From Lysobacterales bacterium (GTDB lineage: Bacteria; Pseudomonadota; Gammaproteobacteria; Xanthomonadales; Rhodanobacteraceae): a DNA stretch of 64,000 bases. Location: the NCBI GenBank assembly GCA_002632325.1, contig NSJK01000001.1:186001-250000 (forward strand). The letters are read 5' to 3'. Under the pieces are notes generated by a model, which was not told where the DNA came from, ran no database searches, and saw only the letters and a list, made by a program, of their open reading frames with translations. A program made the position numbers and the translations under genes. Positions 19,961 to 29,261 of the stretch are shown one piece after another. Within the stretch, counting starts at the first letter, position 1. Each line of letters begins with the position of its first letter.

Positions 19961-20725
19961 TCAGGCATGCAATGCACGTACCTCGACACCTGCGCTTTCG
20001 AGTGAATGGCGCAACTTGGCAGCCCAGGCAGCGGCATCGGGTCGATCGCCATGCACGCACAGGCTGTCGGCGCGCAGTGCAAGCGGTCTGCCGTCGCGCG
20101 TCGTGATGCGTCCGTCACGCACGATTGCAAGCGCCTGACTCACCGCCGCATCGACGTCGGAGATCATCGCGTCGGCGCGGCCGCGCGGCGTGAGTGAGCC
20201 ATCGGCTTCGTAGCGACGATCGACGAAGGCCTCGTGGGCGACGCGCAAGCCCGCGCGTTCGCCTGCGCGCGGCAGTTCGCTCGCGGCCAATCCCACCAGC
20301 ACGAGTTCGGGATCGAAGGCGCGGACGGCTTGCGCGATCGCGTCGGCGAGGGTCGCATCGCGTGCGGCCATGTTGTAGAGCGCGCCATGTGGTTTGAGGT
20401 GACGCAGGCGCGTGCCGGCGACGCGCGCAAACGCCGCGAGCGCGCCGAGTTGGCAGAGCGTGAATGCGCAAGCCTCGCTGGCGCTGATCTTCATTTCGCG
20501 GCGTCCGAAGCCCTGCAGATCGGGCAGGCCGACATGCGCGCCGATCGCCACACCGCGTTCGACTGCAAGCGCGACCGTGCGCTGCATGCTCAGTGCATCG
20601 CCGGCATGAAATCCGCAGGCGATGTTGGCCGAAGTCACGTGGACGAGCACGCCGGCATCATTGCCCATCGTCCAGGCGCCGAAGGATTCGCCGATGTCGC
20701 TGTTGAGGTCGATGCGAAGATTCAT
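19961..20725 (-). CDS. pxpA: 5-oxoprolinase subunit A (LamB/YcsF family)
   Basis: A 254-aa cytoplasmic protein starting 'MNLRIDLNSDIGESFG', with 'TSANIACGFHAGD', 'VAIGAHVGLPDLQGFGRR', 'HLKPHGALYNM' and 'VHGDRPDA', all hallmarks of the LamB/YcsF family. With PxpB and PxpC it hydrolyses 5-oxoproline to glutamate using ATP. Its ATG overlaps the pxpC stop (ATGA). Confidence 0.95.
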   Translation of the reverse strand: MNLRIDLNSDIGESFGAWTMGNDAGVLVHVTSANIACGFHAGDALSMQRTVALAVERGVAIGAHVGLPDLQGFGRREMKISASEACAFTLCQLGALAAFARVAGTRLRHLKPHGALYNMAARDATLADAIAQAVRAFDPELVLVGLAASELPRAGERAGLRVAHEAFVDRRYEADGSLTPRGRADAMISDVDAAVSQALAIVRDGRITTRDGRPLALRADSLCVHGDRPDAAAWAAKLRHSLESAGVEVRALHA

Positions 20726-21693
20726 GTTTGCAGGCGTTGGGCAATCGCGGCAGCGAGAGTTGCAAGTTCACGTTCGCGCGCAAGATAGCGTGTTTGCGCC
20801 TCGTCCTGATCGATGGTGAGGAAGCGCAGGCGATCGCCGGGGCGGCGCTGGGCGAGGCGCGGCAGGTCGATCGCGGCAACCTGGCCGATGCGGGGATAGC
20901 CGCCCGTGGTCGGGTGCTCGGCCATGAGCACGATCGGCTGCCCACCCGGCGGCAGTTGCACGGTGCCAAAGGCTGTTGCCTCGCTCGCCAGTTCCAGCGG
21001 CGCGGACAGTGCGAGCCGTGGGCCATCCAGACGCAGGCCGACGCGATTGGAGTCGCGGGCGAGGCGGAACTCGGCCTGATGCAGCGCGGCGCGCGACGCT
21101 GGATCGAGGGCGTCGGTGTGCGTGCCGGCAATCAGGTGGATCGGATGCGCGGGATCGGGATCGAACCAAGGCCGTGGATCGAGCGACCAGCGCAGCTTCG
21201 GCGCTGAGCCGAGTTCGGCGCCGGGCAGGGCATTGAGGTCGAGGCTGTCGCCGGCGCGCAGCGCGCGCCCTTCGAAGGGGCCGAGTGCGGAATTGAGATC
21301 GGTGGCGACACTGCCGAGCACGGGCGCCAGCGCAAAGCCGCCCGCGACCGCGAGATAGCCGCGCAGCCCTTGCGTGGCGGTACCCAGATCAAGCGTGGTG
21401 CCCGCAGGCAGCACGTGGCTCTGCCACAGCGGCAGCAGCGTGTCATCGTGACGAACCTCGAACGCGGCGCCGGTCACCGCGATGCGCGCCGCCTGGGCAA
21501 AGCGCAGGCGCGGGCCTTGCGCAGTGAATTCGAGCGCGCCCGCGCCTTCGTCGTTGCCGACCAGCAGATTGGCCAGGCGCAGTGCGACTTCGTCCATCGG
21601 CCCGGCGCTGCCGACGCCCAGATTCGCGTAGCCGTGGCGGCCGCGATCCTGCACCGTGGTGAGCCAGCCCGGTTTGAGCACGGCGACGCTCAT
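20722..21693 (-). CDS. pxpC: 5-oxoprolinase subunit C (biotin-dependent carboxyltransferase family)
   Basis: A 323-aa protein with the family start 'VLKPGWLTTVQDRGRHGY', 'GSAGPMDEVALRLANLLVGN', and 'GTVQLPPGGQPIVLMAEHPTTGGY' near the C-terminus. It was once called urea-amidolyase-like or KipA-like; the Pxp complex is now known as a prokaryotic 5-oxoprolinase. Overlaps pxpB and pxpA by 4 nt each, so the three subunits are translationally coupled. Confidence 0.94.
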   Translation of the reverse strand: MSVAVLKPGWLTTVQDRGRHGYANLGVGSAGPMDEVALRLANLLVGNDEGAGALEFTAQGPRLRFAQAARIAVTGAAFEVRHDDTLLPLWQSHVLPAGTTLDLGTATQGLRGYLAVAGGFALAPVLGSVATDLNSALGPFEGRALRAGDSLDLNALPGAELGSAPKLRWSLDPRPWFDPDPAHPIHLIAGTHTDALDPASRAALHQAEFRLARDSNRVGLRLDGPRLALSAPLELASEATAFGTVQLPPGGQPIVLMAEHPTTGGYPRIGQVAAIDLPRLAQRRPGDRLRFLTIDQDEAQTRYLARERELATLAAAIAQRLQT

Positions 21694-22418
21694 CGTGCAT
21701 TCGCCTCGGCAATCGCCTCGAATTCTTCTGCATCGATCGCGCGAAAACGCACGCGATCACCGGGTGCCAGCAGGCTCGGCGGCCGTGCCTCGACGTCGAA
21801 CAGCGACACGGGCGTGCGGCCGATCAAGTGCCAGCCGCCGGGCAATTCGCGCGGATAGATGCCGGTCTGCGCGCCGCCGATCGCCACCGAACCGGGTGGC
21901 ACGCGCAGGCGCGGCTGCGCGCGGCGCGGCATGTGCAGCGTCGGATCAAGCCCGAGCAGGTAAGGAAATCCCGGCGCGAAACCGAGCATCGCCACGCGAT
22001 ACTCGCCCGCACAGTGGCGCGCGATCGCGCAAGCTGCGTCGATGCCAGCGTGGCTGGCCACGGCGTCGAGATCGCAGCCGAACTCGCCGCCGTAGCAGAC
22101 CGGGACTTCGACCACGCGGCCGCTGTCTGCGCTTGCCGTCGGCGGCGTCGCGAATACTGCGCGCAAGGTTCCGGCCAGATGTTGCCAGGGCGGCTCACCG
22201 CTGCTGCCAGCCCAGAACGGCGCGTCGTAATGCAGGGCGAGCGAGGCACCTGCGGGAATCAGATCCAGGAGGCCGGGCATCTCGACTTTGCGCAACAGCG
22301 CGGCAGCGGCATGCACGCGCGCATTGACCGCCGCATCGACCTGCGTGCCAAAGCGCAAGAGCAGGGTCGTTTCGCCGAGCGGCTCGATCGTGAAGCCGGG
22401 CTCGGCGCTCGCGCTCAT
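21690..22418 (-). CDS. pxpB: 5-oxoprolinase subunit B (KipI family)
   Basis: A 242-aa protein with 'EPLGETTLLLRFG', 'VEVPVCYGGEFGCDLDAVA', 'MLGFAPGFPYLLGLDP' and 'VPPGSVAIGGAQTGIYP', the KipI/AHS1 signature. The ATG sits in TGATG with the HIT gene stop; a longer in-frame reading has no family similarity. Forms PxpBC and works with PxpA. Order here is B-C-A. Confidence 0.94.
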   Translation of the reverse strand: MSASAEPGFTIEPLGETTLLLRFGTQVDAAVNARVHAAAALLRKVEMPGLLDLIPAGASLALHYDAPFWAGSSGEPPWQHLAGTLRAVFATPPTASADSGRVVEVPVCYGGEFGCDLDAVASHAGIDAACAIARHCAGEYRVAMLGFAPGFPYLLGLDPTLHMPRRAQPRLRVPPGSVAIGGAQTGIYPRELPGGWHLIGRTPVSLFDVEARPPSLLAPGDRVRFRAIDAEEFEAIAEANAR

Positions 22419-22834
22419 CAGCTCAGCTCCGCCTTGAGTGCCTCGCGCAGACGCGCCAGTTGCTGCTCGCGCGCGTCGTTGGTGAGGACAACGCGCTCGC
22501 CGCGACCCCAGACCGGATCCGGCCACAGGGCATCGCTCTCGAAGCGCGCAATGAGGTGGACATGCAGCTGGGCGACGACATTGCCGATCGCGGCGATGTT
22601 GAGCTTGTCGGGACACACCAGCACTTCGAGCGCGCGTCCGACCAGGGTGATTTCCTCGAGCAACTGGCTGCGATCGGTGGCATCCAGATCGACCAGTTCG
22701 CGTGCGCCGGCAATGCGCGGCACGAGGATCAGCCAGGTGAAGCGCGCATCATCCATCAGCCGCAGTTGCGAGAGGCGCAATTCGCCGATCGCGTGGCTGT
22801 CACGGGCGAGGCGCGGATCGAGGACAAAACTCAT
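22418..22834 (-). CDS. HIT-domain protein
   Basis: A 138-aa small HIT-family protein: 'FTWLILVPRI' strand, 'DKLNIAAIGNVVAQLHVHLIARF' with the HxH of the histidine triad, and a C-terminal helical tail. HIT proteins hydrolyse or transfer nucleotides. The canonical third His (HxHxHxx) is replaced by Ala here (HVHLIAR), as in several bacterial members. Overlaps the DLH stop by 4 nt and the pxpB start by 1 nt. The link to 5-oxoproline use is unclear. Confidence 0.85.
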   Translation of the reverse strand: MSFVLDPRLARDSHAIGELRLSQLRLMDDARFTWLILVPRIAGARELVDLDATDRSQLLEEITLVGRALEVLVCPDKLNIAAIGNVVAQLHVHLIARFESDALWPDPVWGRGERVVLTNDAREQQLARLREALKAELS

Positions 22835-23508
22835 GCGCCTGCCCCGAGATGACGGGCGAAGAACTCGAGTGTGCGTTCGCGTGAGAGCAGGGCGCTTGCC
22901 TCGTGGTAGTCGTACGGCTCGGCATCGCGGTCGAAAGCGTGCCCGGCGCCTTCGTAGACATGGAGCTGCGCCTGCGGCCAGGCCTCGCGATGGCGCTGGA
23001 TCGCGGCGGGCGGAATCGAGCGATCGCGCGCGCCGAAATGGAACATCAGCGGCGCTCGTGCCGGCTCATCGGTGTAGCCGACATTGCGACTGCCGTAATA
23101 GCTCACCGCGGGCATCCCCAGACGAGTTGCCGCAAGCAGGGCAACGGTGCCGCCCCAGCAGTAGCCGACACAGCCGATGCGGCCGGCCGAGGCGATCGAC
23201 TCCGCGGCGCTGGCGACGTCCTCGGCGGCGAGATCGAGGCCGACCTCGCCGACGAGTTCGCGCCCGCGCTCGATGCCGGCGGCGTCATAGGCGAGCTCGA
23301 CATCACGCTCCACGTGGTCGAAAAAGGCCGGCGCGATCGCGGTGTAGCCCGCCGCTGCGAAGCGCTCGACCACCGAGCGCACCCAGGCATTGAGGCCGAA
23401 GATCTCCTGCACCACGACGATGCCCCCTTTGGGTGTGCCCTCCGGCTTGGCCATGTAGGCGCCGATGCACTGCATGCGCGAGGTGTTGATCTGAATCGTG
23501 CGGCCCAT
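22831..23508 (-). CDS. Dienelactone hydrolase family protein
   Basis: A 225-aa alpha/beta hydrolase with the DLH triad Cys117 (VGYCWGG), Asp162 (FGARDRSIP) and His190 (GAGHAFD). 'GGIVVVQEIFGLN' carries the family Glu. It acts on small esters or lactones in the cytoplasm; substrate unknown. First gene of the minus-strand cluster that ends with pcp, so its upstream region, partly occupied by the hairpin array, should contain the cluster promoter. Confidence 0.88.
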   Translation of the reverse strand: MGRTIQINTSRMQCIGAYMAKPEGTPKGGIVVVQEIFGLNAWVRSVVERFAAAGYTAIAPAFFDHVERDVELAYDAAGIERGRELVGEVGLDLAAEDVASAAESIASAGRIGCVGYCWGGTVALLAATRLGMPAVSYYGSRNVGYTDEPARAPLMFHFGARDRSIPPAAIQRHREAWPQAQLHVYEGAGHAFDRDAEPYDYHEASALLSRERTLEFFARHLGAGA

Positions 23509-23538
23509 CGTCTTCTCCGTCAGTCAGCGCTACAGACT

Positions 23539-23695
23539 AACAGGCTGCTGAAAAACCCTCTTCAGCAGCTTGATAGCGCAGTGCAGGGATGCACTGCACG
23601 CGAATCGATCACGCAAGTGATTGATTCGTCGGAGACGAGTCCGGGCATTTACCGGACTCGGCGAGCTGAAGAAGGCCAGGATGGACTTCTTCAGC
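23539..23695. repeat. Array of five stem-loops, possible ncRNA or repeat element
   Basis: Five inverted repeats follow each other with almost no gap: 23544-23552/23561-23569 (9 bp), 23578-23585/23590-23597 (8 bp, 4-nt loop), 23601-23612/23617-23628 (12 bp with one G-T, GCAA tetraloop), 23636-23644/23652-23660 (9 bp) and 23665-23674/23686-23695 (10 bp). The first and last stems share the GCTGAA/TTCAGC core. No plausible coding frame lies here. It sits after the GGDEF gene and before the DLH cluster, both on the minus strand. Confidence 0.75.
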
Positions 23696-23741
23696 ACCCT
23701 GCCAAGGCGCAGGCGCGGAATGTCAATCGTGGCCGCGCAAC

Positions 23742-25862
23742 TCAGGCCGCGTAGCGGCGTACGCAGTTGCGGCCAGCATGCTTGGCCGCATACAGCGCCT
23801 GATCGGCCGCGTCGAGGAAGCTCGACATGTCCACCGGTGGTGGCAGGTCGGCGAGGCAGGCGACACCGATGCTGACGGTCCCCTTGCTGCCGAGCATCGG
23901 CAGCGCAGCCGTCAGGCGTGCCATCACGTGTTCGCGCACGGCGTCGGCAAATGCGAGCGCTTGATCGGACGGGCACTGGCCAAGAACGGCAACGAATTCC
24001 TCGCCACCATAACGACCGAACAGATCGCCGCGCGAGAGACGTTCACCGATCGCGCGCGCACCCGTGGCCAGCACCTGGTCGCCAAACAAATGTCCATGTT
24101 CGTCATTGATCGCCTTGAAGTGGTCGAAATCGATCAGCAGCATGACCACGCTGCGCCCTTGCTCGCCTGCCTGCATGAGGCGATCGGCGAGCTTCTGCAG
24201 CAGATGGCGGCGGTTGGCGATCTGGGTCAGCGAGTCGGTGGTTGCGGCGCGCTCGAGTTCGGCCGCCTGCACGCGCAGCGCCGCATTGGCGCTGTCGAGT
24301 TTCGCGCTTGCCTCGAGGATCTCCTTGTTGCGCTGTGCCAGCGCGAGATTGAAGCGGCGCATGCTGCGGTGGCGGTAGAAGAGCGCGATCAAGGTCAGAC
24401 TGAGGCCAAGGATGATGATGAGCGCGGTATCGCGCACCAGCTTCTGACGCTCGAGACGCGCCGCCTGCAGCTCGTTGTCCTTGGCCAGAATGGACACGCG
24501 CTGCTCGGCATTGGTGCGCTCGTGCTGTACTTCCAATGCTGCAAGCTGGCGACTGGTGCGCACGCCGATCATTTCCTCGCGCGCCTGCAGGTATTTGTGT
24601 GCATAGCGCAGCGCATCCTGCGGATTGCCCTCGCTCTGCGCGAGTTGTTCGCGCATCGCATAAGCCTGGGCAAGATGTTGGCGCAGGTGGGTTGCTTCGA
24701 GTCCGGCAATGGCCTCGTCGATCGTGCCGCGTGCGCGCAAGCTGTCGCCATCGGCGATCGCGGCCTGAGTCAGGTAGAGCAGGGCGCGGGCAATGATCTC
24801 GCGTTGCTGCAGCTCGCGTCCGAGCTTGAGCGCCTGTTCGAGATGGCGTTCGGCTTCGGCATTCTCGTGCAGGCCAAGCAGGGCGCGGCCGAGTTCGAGC
24901 AAGTCGAGGCCGGTATGCGGGCGATCATCGAGCGCGCTGTCGATCGCGAGCGCCTCCGAGGACGCCTCGCGCGCACCAGCAAAGTCGCCGAGGTCGTTGA
25001 GCAGGCTCGCATAGGAGCCGATCACCGTCGAATAGGCGGTCGGCGAGCCGCGCTGGATCGCCTCGGAGATCGCACGTTTGAAATATTCGCGTGAGGTATG
25101 GGTGTCTTCGATGTCGCGGTAGAGCAGCCCGAGATTGCGGTAGAGGTATTCGAGCCGATCGCTGTCGGAATGGCTGCGGGTAGCCGCATCGAGCTGCACC
25201 TGCAAGGCCTTGGCGAAGTCGCCGCGATCGCGCCAGACCGTGCCGAGGTCGGTGAGGGCGCGGATCTGGCCGGTTTCGTTGCCTTCGGCCACGAACAAGG
25301 CGAACGCCTTCTGCTGGTGCTCGGTGGCCTGTTCGAGATGACCACGACGGCGTTCGACAATGCCGAGTGCGTTTTCCGCCTGAGCCTGGGCGTTGCGGTC
25401 ATCGAGTTTCCGAGCCAGCGTCGAGGCCCGCTGCGCAGCATCACGGGCGCGATCGTAGTCACCGAGCATGGTGGCGCTGCGGGCGATCATTTCCTCTAGA
25501 TCGAGTTCGGCCGGCGCATCGGCGCGGACGACCGCCAGCGCGAGCGCGCGCGACCACAGTGCATCGGCGACCGGCGGCACATCGAGTGCCGCGGCGCTGT
25601 CGCCGACGAAACCGAGCAGGTGCTGGCGAGCGAGCGAACCGCCGAACAGGTTGGCGATCTCGAGCGAGAACCCGCTGCCCAGCGTCGTGGCGAGCGTCTG
25701 CGCGAGTTGGCGACTGCTGACGGCCAGCTCGGCGCGTGGATAGGGATCAGCCTTGCCCGCTGCGCTGGCAAGGCACAGCAGCAGGCACACGCCTGAGCGG
25801 ACGAGCAGCCCGCGAGGTTCTGGTGGTGTCCGGATTTCCGCAGCGCCGGGGAGCGTGCGCAT
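23742..25862 (-). CDS. TPR-repeat transmembrane diguanylate cyclase
   Basis: A 706-aa protein: signal/anchor near residues 15-35, a periplasmic helical region with about six TPR-like repeats, one transmembrane helix near residue 490 (ALIIILGLSLTLIALFY), a short coiled coil, and a C-terminal GGDEF domain with GGEEF at 619-623. GGEEF is catalytically competent for c-di-GMP synthesis. The inhibitory RxxD site is not intact (SRGD at that position). The start codon is chosen for the upstream AGGA; an ATG nine codons further has no such site. It is divergent from rimO. Confidence 0.85.
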   Translation of the reverse strand: MRTLPGAAEIRTPPEPRGLLVRSGVCLLLCLASAAGKADPYPRAELAVSSRQLAQTLATTLGSGFSLEIANLFGGSLARQHLLGFVGDSAAALDVPPVADALWSRALALAVVRADAPAELDLEEMIARSATMLGDYDRARDAAQRASTLARKLDDRNAQAQAENALGIVERRRGHLEQATEHQQKAFALFVAEGNETGQIRALTDLGTVWRDRGDFAKALQVQLDAATRSHSDSDRLEYLYRNLGLLYRDIEDTHTSREYFKRAISEAIQRGSPTAYSTVIGSYASLLNDLGDFAGAREASSEALAIDSALDDRPHTGLDLLELGRALLGLHENAEAERHLEQALKLGRELQQREIIARALLYLTQAAIADGDSLRARGTIDEAIAGLEATHLRQHLAQAYAMREQLAQSEGNPQDALRYAHKYLQAREEMIGVRTSRQLAALEVQHERTNAEQRVSILAKDNELQAARLERQKLVRDTALIIILGLSLTLIALFYRHRSMRRFNLALAQRNKEILEASAKLDSANAALRVQAAELERAATTDSLTQIANRRHLLQKLADRLMQAGEQGRSVVMLLIDFDHFKAINDEHGHLFGDQVLATGARAIGERLSRGDLFGRYGGEEFVAVLGQCPSDQALAFADAVREHVMARLTAALPMLGSKGTVSIGVACLADLPPPVDMSSFLDAADQALYAAKHAGRNCVRRYAA

Positions 25863-25918
25863 CGTGTTCCTGTCCTGGAGAAGCCGCATGGCGGCGCCCG
25901 CGATCTTAGCATTGCCGC

Positions 25919-25947
25919 GTGACCGCAACCGCCCGCGACACTAGAAT
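25919..25947 (+). promoter_or_regulatory. Probable sigma-70 promoter of rimO
   Basis: GTGACC (25919-25924), a 17-nt spacer and TAGAAT (25942-25947) lie 31 bp before the rimO start. Four of six -35 bases and five of six -10 bases match consensus. The same interval must also serve the divergent GGDEF gene; ATCTTA at 25903-25908 reads TAAGAT on the other strand and could be its -10 box. Confidence 0.5.
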
Positions 25948-25977
25948 TCACCGTTTGTTTGCCTGATCTGGACATCC

Positions 25978-27303
25978 ATGTCGCGCCGCAACCCCAAGGT
26001 CGGTTTCGTCAGCCTCGGCTGTCCGAAAGCGCTCGTCGATTCCGAACGCATCCTCACCCAGTTGCGTGTGGAGGGTTACGAGATCGTGCCCGGCCACGAC
26101 AGCGCCGACGTGGTGGTGGTCAATACCTGCGGTTTCATCGATGCCGCGGTGGCCGAGTCGCTCGATGCGATCGGCGAGGCGCTCGAAGAGAACGGCAAGG
26201 TCATCGTCACCGGTTGTCTGGGCAAGCGTGCCGATGTGATTCGCGAGGCGCACCCGGCGGTGCTGTCGGTTTCGGGGCCGCAGGACTACGCCAGCGTGAT
26301 GAACGCGGTGCACGGCGTGCTGCCGCCCAAGCACGATCCCTTCCTCGATCTGGTACCGCCGCAGGGCATCAAGCTCACGCCCAAGCACTACGCGTATCTG
26401 AAGATTTCCGAGGGCTGCAATCATCGCTGCACCTTCTGCATCATTCCCTCGCTGCGCGGTAACCTGGTTTCGCGTCCGATCGGCGAGGTGCTCGACGAAG
26501 CCGAAAAACTCGTCAAGGGCGGCGTGCGCGAACTGCTCGTGGTCTCGCAGGACACCAGTGCCTATGGCGTCGATCTCAAGTACGCGGCCGGCAGTTGGCG
26601 CGGCAACAGCCTCGCTACGCGCATGAGCGATCTGTGCAAGGGCTTGTCCGAGCTCGGCGTGTGGACGCGCCTGCACTATGTCTATCCCTACCCGCACGTC
26701 GATGAAGTGATTCCGCTGATGTGCGAGGGCAAGGTATTGCCGTATCTGGACATTCCGTTTCAGCACGCGAGCCGGCGCATCCTCAAGCTGATGAAGCGTC
26801 CGGGCGATGTCGACAAGGTGCTCTCGCGCGTGCAGGCATGGCGTGCGGCCTGTCCGCAGCTCACCCTGCGCAGCACCTTCATCGTCGGTTTTCCGGGCGA
26901 GACCGAGGCCGAGTTCGAGGAATTGCTCGACTTCCTGCGCGAGGCGCAACTCGATCGCGTCGGCGCCTTCGCCTATTCCCCGGTCACCGGCGCACGCGCC
27001 AATGACTTGCCCGATCCGGTGCCCGAGGATCTCAAGGAAGAGCGACTCGAGCGCTTCATGGAAGTGCAGGCCGAGATCTCGGCGGCGCGCCTTGCGCGCA
27101 AGCTCGGCAGCGTGCAGACGGTGCTGGTCGACGACGTCGATGAATACGGCGCGATCGCCCGTTCGTCCGCCGACGCGCCCGAGATCGATGGCATCGTGCG
27201 CATCGATGATGGCCACAAGCTCAAGCCCGGTCAGTTCGCCCAGGTGGAGATCGTTCATGCCGACCAGCACGACCTCATCGGACGACTCGTGCGCGCAAGC
27301 TGA
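25978..27303 (+). CDS. rimO: Ribosomal protein S12 methylthiotransferase RimO
   Basis: A 441-aa radical-SAM enzyme that methylthiolates Asp88 of S12. The N-terminal UPF0004 domain starts '[16 protein letters not shown]' and holds two more cluster Cys ('NTCGF', 'TGCLGKR'). The radical-SAM CxxxCxxC is 'CNHRCTFC' near residue 145. A C-terminal TRAM domain runs from ~375. Normal length. Its 3' end overlaps the DUF3025 gene by 47 nt. Confidence 0.97.
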   Translation: MSRRNPKVGFVSLGCPKALVDSERILTQLRVEGYEIVPGHDSADVVVVNTCGFIDAAVAESLDAIGEALEENGKVIVTGCLGKRADVIREAHPAVLSVSGPQDYASVMNAVHGVLPPKHDPFLDLVPPQGIKLTPKHYAYLKISEGCNHRCTFCIIPSLRGNLVSRPIGEVLDEAEKLVKGGVRELLVVSQDTSAYGVDLKYAAGSWRGNSLATRMSDLCKGLSELGVWTRLHYVYPYPHVDEVIPLMCEGKVLPYLDIPFQHASRRILKLMKRPGDVDKVLSRVQAWRAACPQLTLRSTFIVGFPGETEAEFEELLDFLREAQLDRVGAFAYSPVTGARANDLPDPVPEDLKEERLERFMEVQAEISAARLARKLGSVQTVLVDDVDEYGAIARSSADAPEIDGIVRIDDGHKLKPGQFAQVEIVHADQHDLIGRLVRAS

Positions 27304-28135
27304 AGTTGCCACGCAAGCCATCGGCGCACATCCGGCCCTGTCGGGCTGGTTTGCGCCGGGTGAAGACCTGCCCGACATTGCCGCGCTCGAGACCATGCGC
27401 CTTGCAGTGCAGGCGGAGGACGGCATCGAGCGCCCGCGCTTCACGGCGCAGGACACGCTCTTGCTTGCCGATGGTCTGCATTACGAAGAGCGCATTGCAC
27501 GCACGAACCAGCTCGCGACACGCGCGGCCAATGCCCATGATGCGTTCAACGCGCGGGCATGGCTGCGTCATCCCGAACTCAAGCGTGCGGTCAATGCGCG
27601 TCAGGTCGCCGATATCGCTCGCGCCGGACCGCGCGAGCGTACGCGCGGCCAGTGTGCGCTGACCCACTTCGACGAGGCGGGCGCGATCGTCTGGCTGTCC
27701 GACGTGTCCCTGCTGCGCGGTTGGGATGCGCATGATTGGGTCGGCCTGTTTCGTGAGCAGCAGAGCGCGTGGGGACGTCATGCGGGCATCACGATGTTCG
27801 GACACGCCGTGCTCGAACACATGTGGAACGGCTTCCTGCTGCCGGTGGCCAAGTGTCTCGTCGTGAACGTCGCTGCGCCAATGCTCGCCTCGCATCTGAC
27901 TGCGGACTCCATCGTGCAGTGGCGCGCGGCCGAGGCGGCCGTCTCCGCCGCGATCACGCAAGGCGCGCTGCTCGCCGATCCGCAGGAACTGCGGCCATTG
28001 CCGCTCGCCGGAATTCCGGGTTGGCATGCGCAGGCCGGGCGCGATGACTTCTTCAGCGTCACGCCGTGCTTTCAGCCCGTGCGTGCGGGACGTCGCTATC
28101 CCGAGCCGTGGCGGCTGCAGCTTTCGGAAAGCTGA
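27257..28135 (+). CDS. DUF3025 family protein
   Basis: A 292-aa protein. The N-terminal region has '[13 protein letters not shown]', '[28 protein letters not shown]'-type helices and '[19 protein letters not shown]', characteristic of DUF3025; '[12 protein letters not shown]' follows. Function unknown, probably cytoplasmic. The chosen ATG lies inside rimO in another frame behind GGTGGAGATC and gives a 47-nt overlap; a longer open frame reaches back through rimO but is a shadow there. Confidence 0.8.
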   Translation: MPTSTTSSDDSCAQAEVATQAIGAHPALSGWFAPGEDLPDIAALETMRLAVQAEDGIERPRFTAQDTLLLADGLHYEERIARTNQLATRAANAHDAFNARAWLRHPELKRAVNARQVADIARAGPRERTRGQCALTHFDEAGAIVWLSDVSLLRGWDAHDWVGLFREQQSAWGRHAGITMFGHAVLEHMWNGFLLPVAKCLVVNVAAPMLASHLTADSIVQWRAAEAAVSAAITQGALLADPQELRPLPLAGIPGWHAQAGRDDFFSVTPCFQPVRAGRRYPEPWRLQLSES

Positions 28136-28319
28136 CAAGCGGTGAATGCGCACAGCGAAGGCGGAACTTTCCGCAGCGCATGCGGTATCTTTTCGCGTCC
28201 CGCGACGCTGCCCGTGCTCGACGCGAAGCGTTGCCGAGGACACTCCAATCCTTCGAGGTCTGCGCCAGGCGATCCGCGCGGCCCCGGCTTTCTTCCGACA
28301 AGGCTTTGACTGGACGACG

Positions 28320-29261
28320 ATGATAGAAACCCGCGAACTCAGCAAACGCTACGGCAACCTCACCGCAGTCGATGCGATCAGCTTCAAGGTCGAGCCCGGG
28401 CAGGTGCTCGGTTTTCTCGGCCCCAACGGCGCCGGCAAGTCGACGACGATGAAGATGATCGCCGGCTTTCTTGCGCCCACATCGGGCAGCGCCAGTGTCG
28501 CCGGTTTCGATGTCGAAACGCGGCCGCTCGAAGCGCGGCGCGCGTTGGGCTATCTGCCCGAAGGTGCGCCCAGCTACGGCGAGATGGCGGTGCGCGAGTT
28601 CCTCGATTTCATCGCCAGCATGCGGGGCCTTGACGGCGATGCGGGCGAGCGACGCATCGACGATGCGGTGGGCCGTCTGCAACTGGAGGCCGTGCTCGAA
28701 CAGCCGATCGACACCTTGTCGAAGGGCTTCAAGCGCCGTGTCGGACTGGCCGGCGCGATCCTGCATGATCCCAAGGTGCTGATCCTCGACGAGCCGACCG
28801 ATGGTCTGGACCCGAACCAGAAGCAGGAAGTGCGCAGCCTGATCAATTCGATGGCGCGCGACAAGACCATCGTGATCTCGACGCACCTGCTCGAAGAAGT
28901 TCACGCGGTCTGCACGCGCGCGATCATCATCGCCGGCGGCCGCATGCTGGCCGATGCGACACCGAGCGAACTCGAGGCGCGGTCGCGCTATTTTCAGGCG
29001 GTGTCGCTGAGCACGGCGAACGTGGAGCAGGCCAAGGCAGCGCTTTCGCGCGTTGCCGACGTCGCCGCGATCGAAATCGATCCGCAGGACCAGCGCATCA
29101 CCGCGTTTCCCAAACCGGGTCGGCAGATCTTCGTCGCGGTCAGTGATGCACTCAAGGCGCAGAACGTGACCGTGCGCGAACTGGCGCTCGAACCGGGCCG
29201 GCTCGACGAGGTGTTTCGCAGCATCACCCAGGGCGCTGGCGGCAAGGGAGCGCGCACATGA
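28320..29261 (+). CDS. ABC transporter ATPase, GldA/gliding type
   Basis: A 313-aa ABC ATPase: Walker A 'GPNGAGKSTT', signature 'LSKGFKRRVGLA' (LSKGF instead of LSGGQ, as in gliding-type ATPases), Walker B 'VLILDEPTDGLDPNQ' and H-loop 'ISTHLLEEV'. A C-terminal ~80-residue regulatory domain follows. The next three genes (permease, GldG-like, DUF4340) follow with ATGA overlaps or a 13-bp gap. This set is widespread in non-gliding gammaproteobacteria, so gliding itself is not implied. The 184-bp upstream spacer shows no clear structure. Confidence 0.9.
   Translation: MIETRELSKRYGNLTAVDAISFKVEPGQVLGFLGPNGAGKSTTMKMIAGFLAPTSGSASVAGFDVETRPLEARRALGYLPEGAPSYGEMAVREFLDFIASMRGLDGDAGERRIDDAVGRLQLEAVLEQPIDTLSKGFKRRVGLAGAILHDPKVLILDEPTDGLDPNQKQEVRSLINSMARDKTIVISTHLLEEVHAVCTRAIIIAGGRMLADATPSELEARSRYFQAVSLSTANVEQAKAALSRVADVAAIEIDPQDQRITAFPKPGRQIFVAVSDALKAQNVTVRELALEPGRLDEVFRSITQGAGGKGART

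Noticed and set aside
23539..23695. Reading the hairpin array as integron attC sites or a CRISPR
   Set aside because: No integrase gene, no conserved core sites, no regularly spaced identical repeats with unique spacers.
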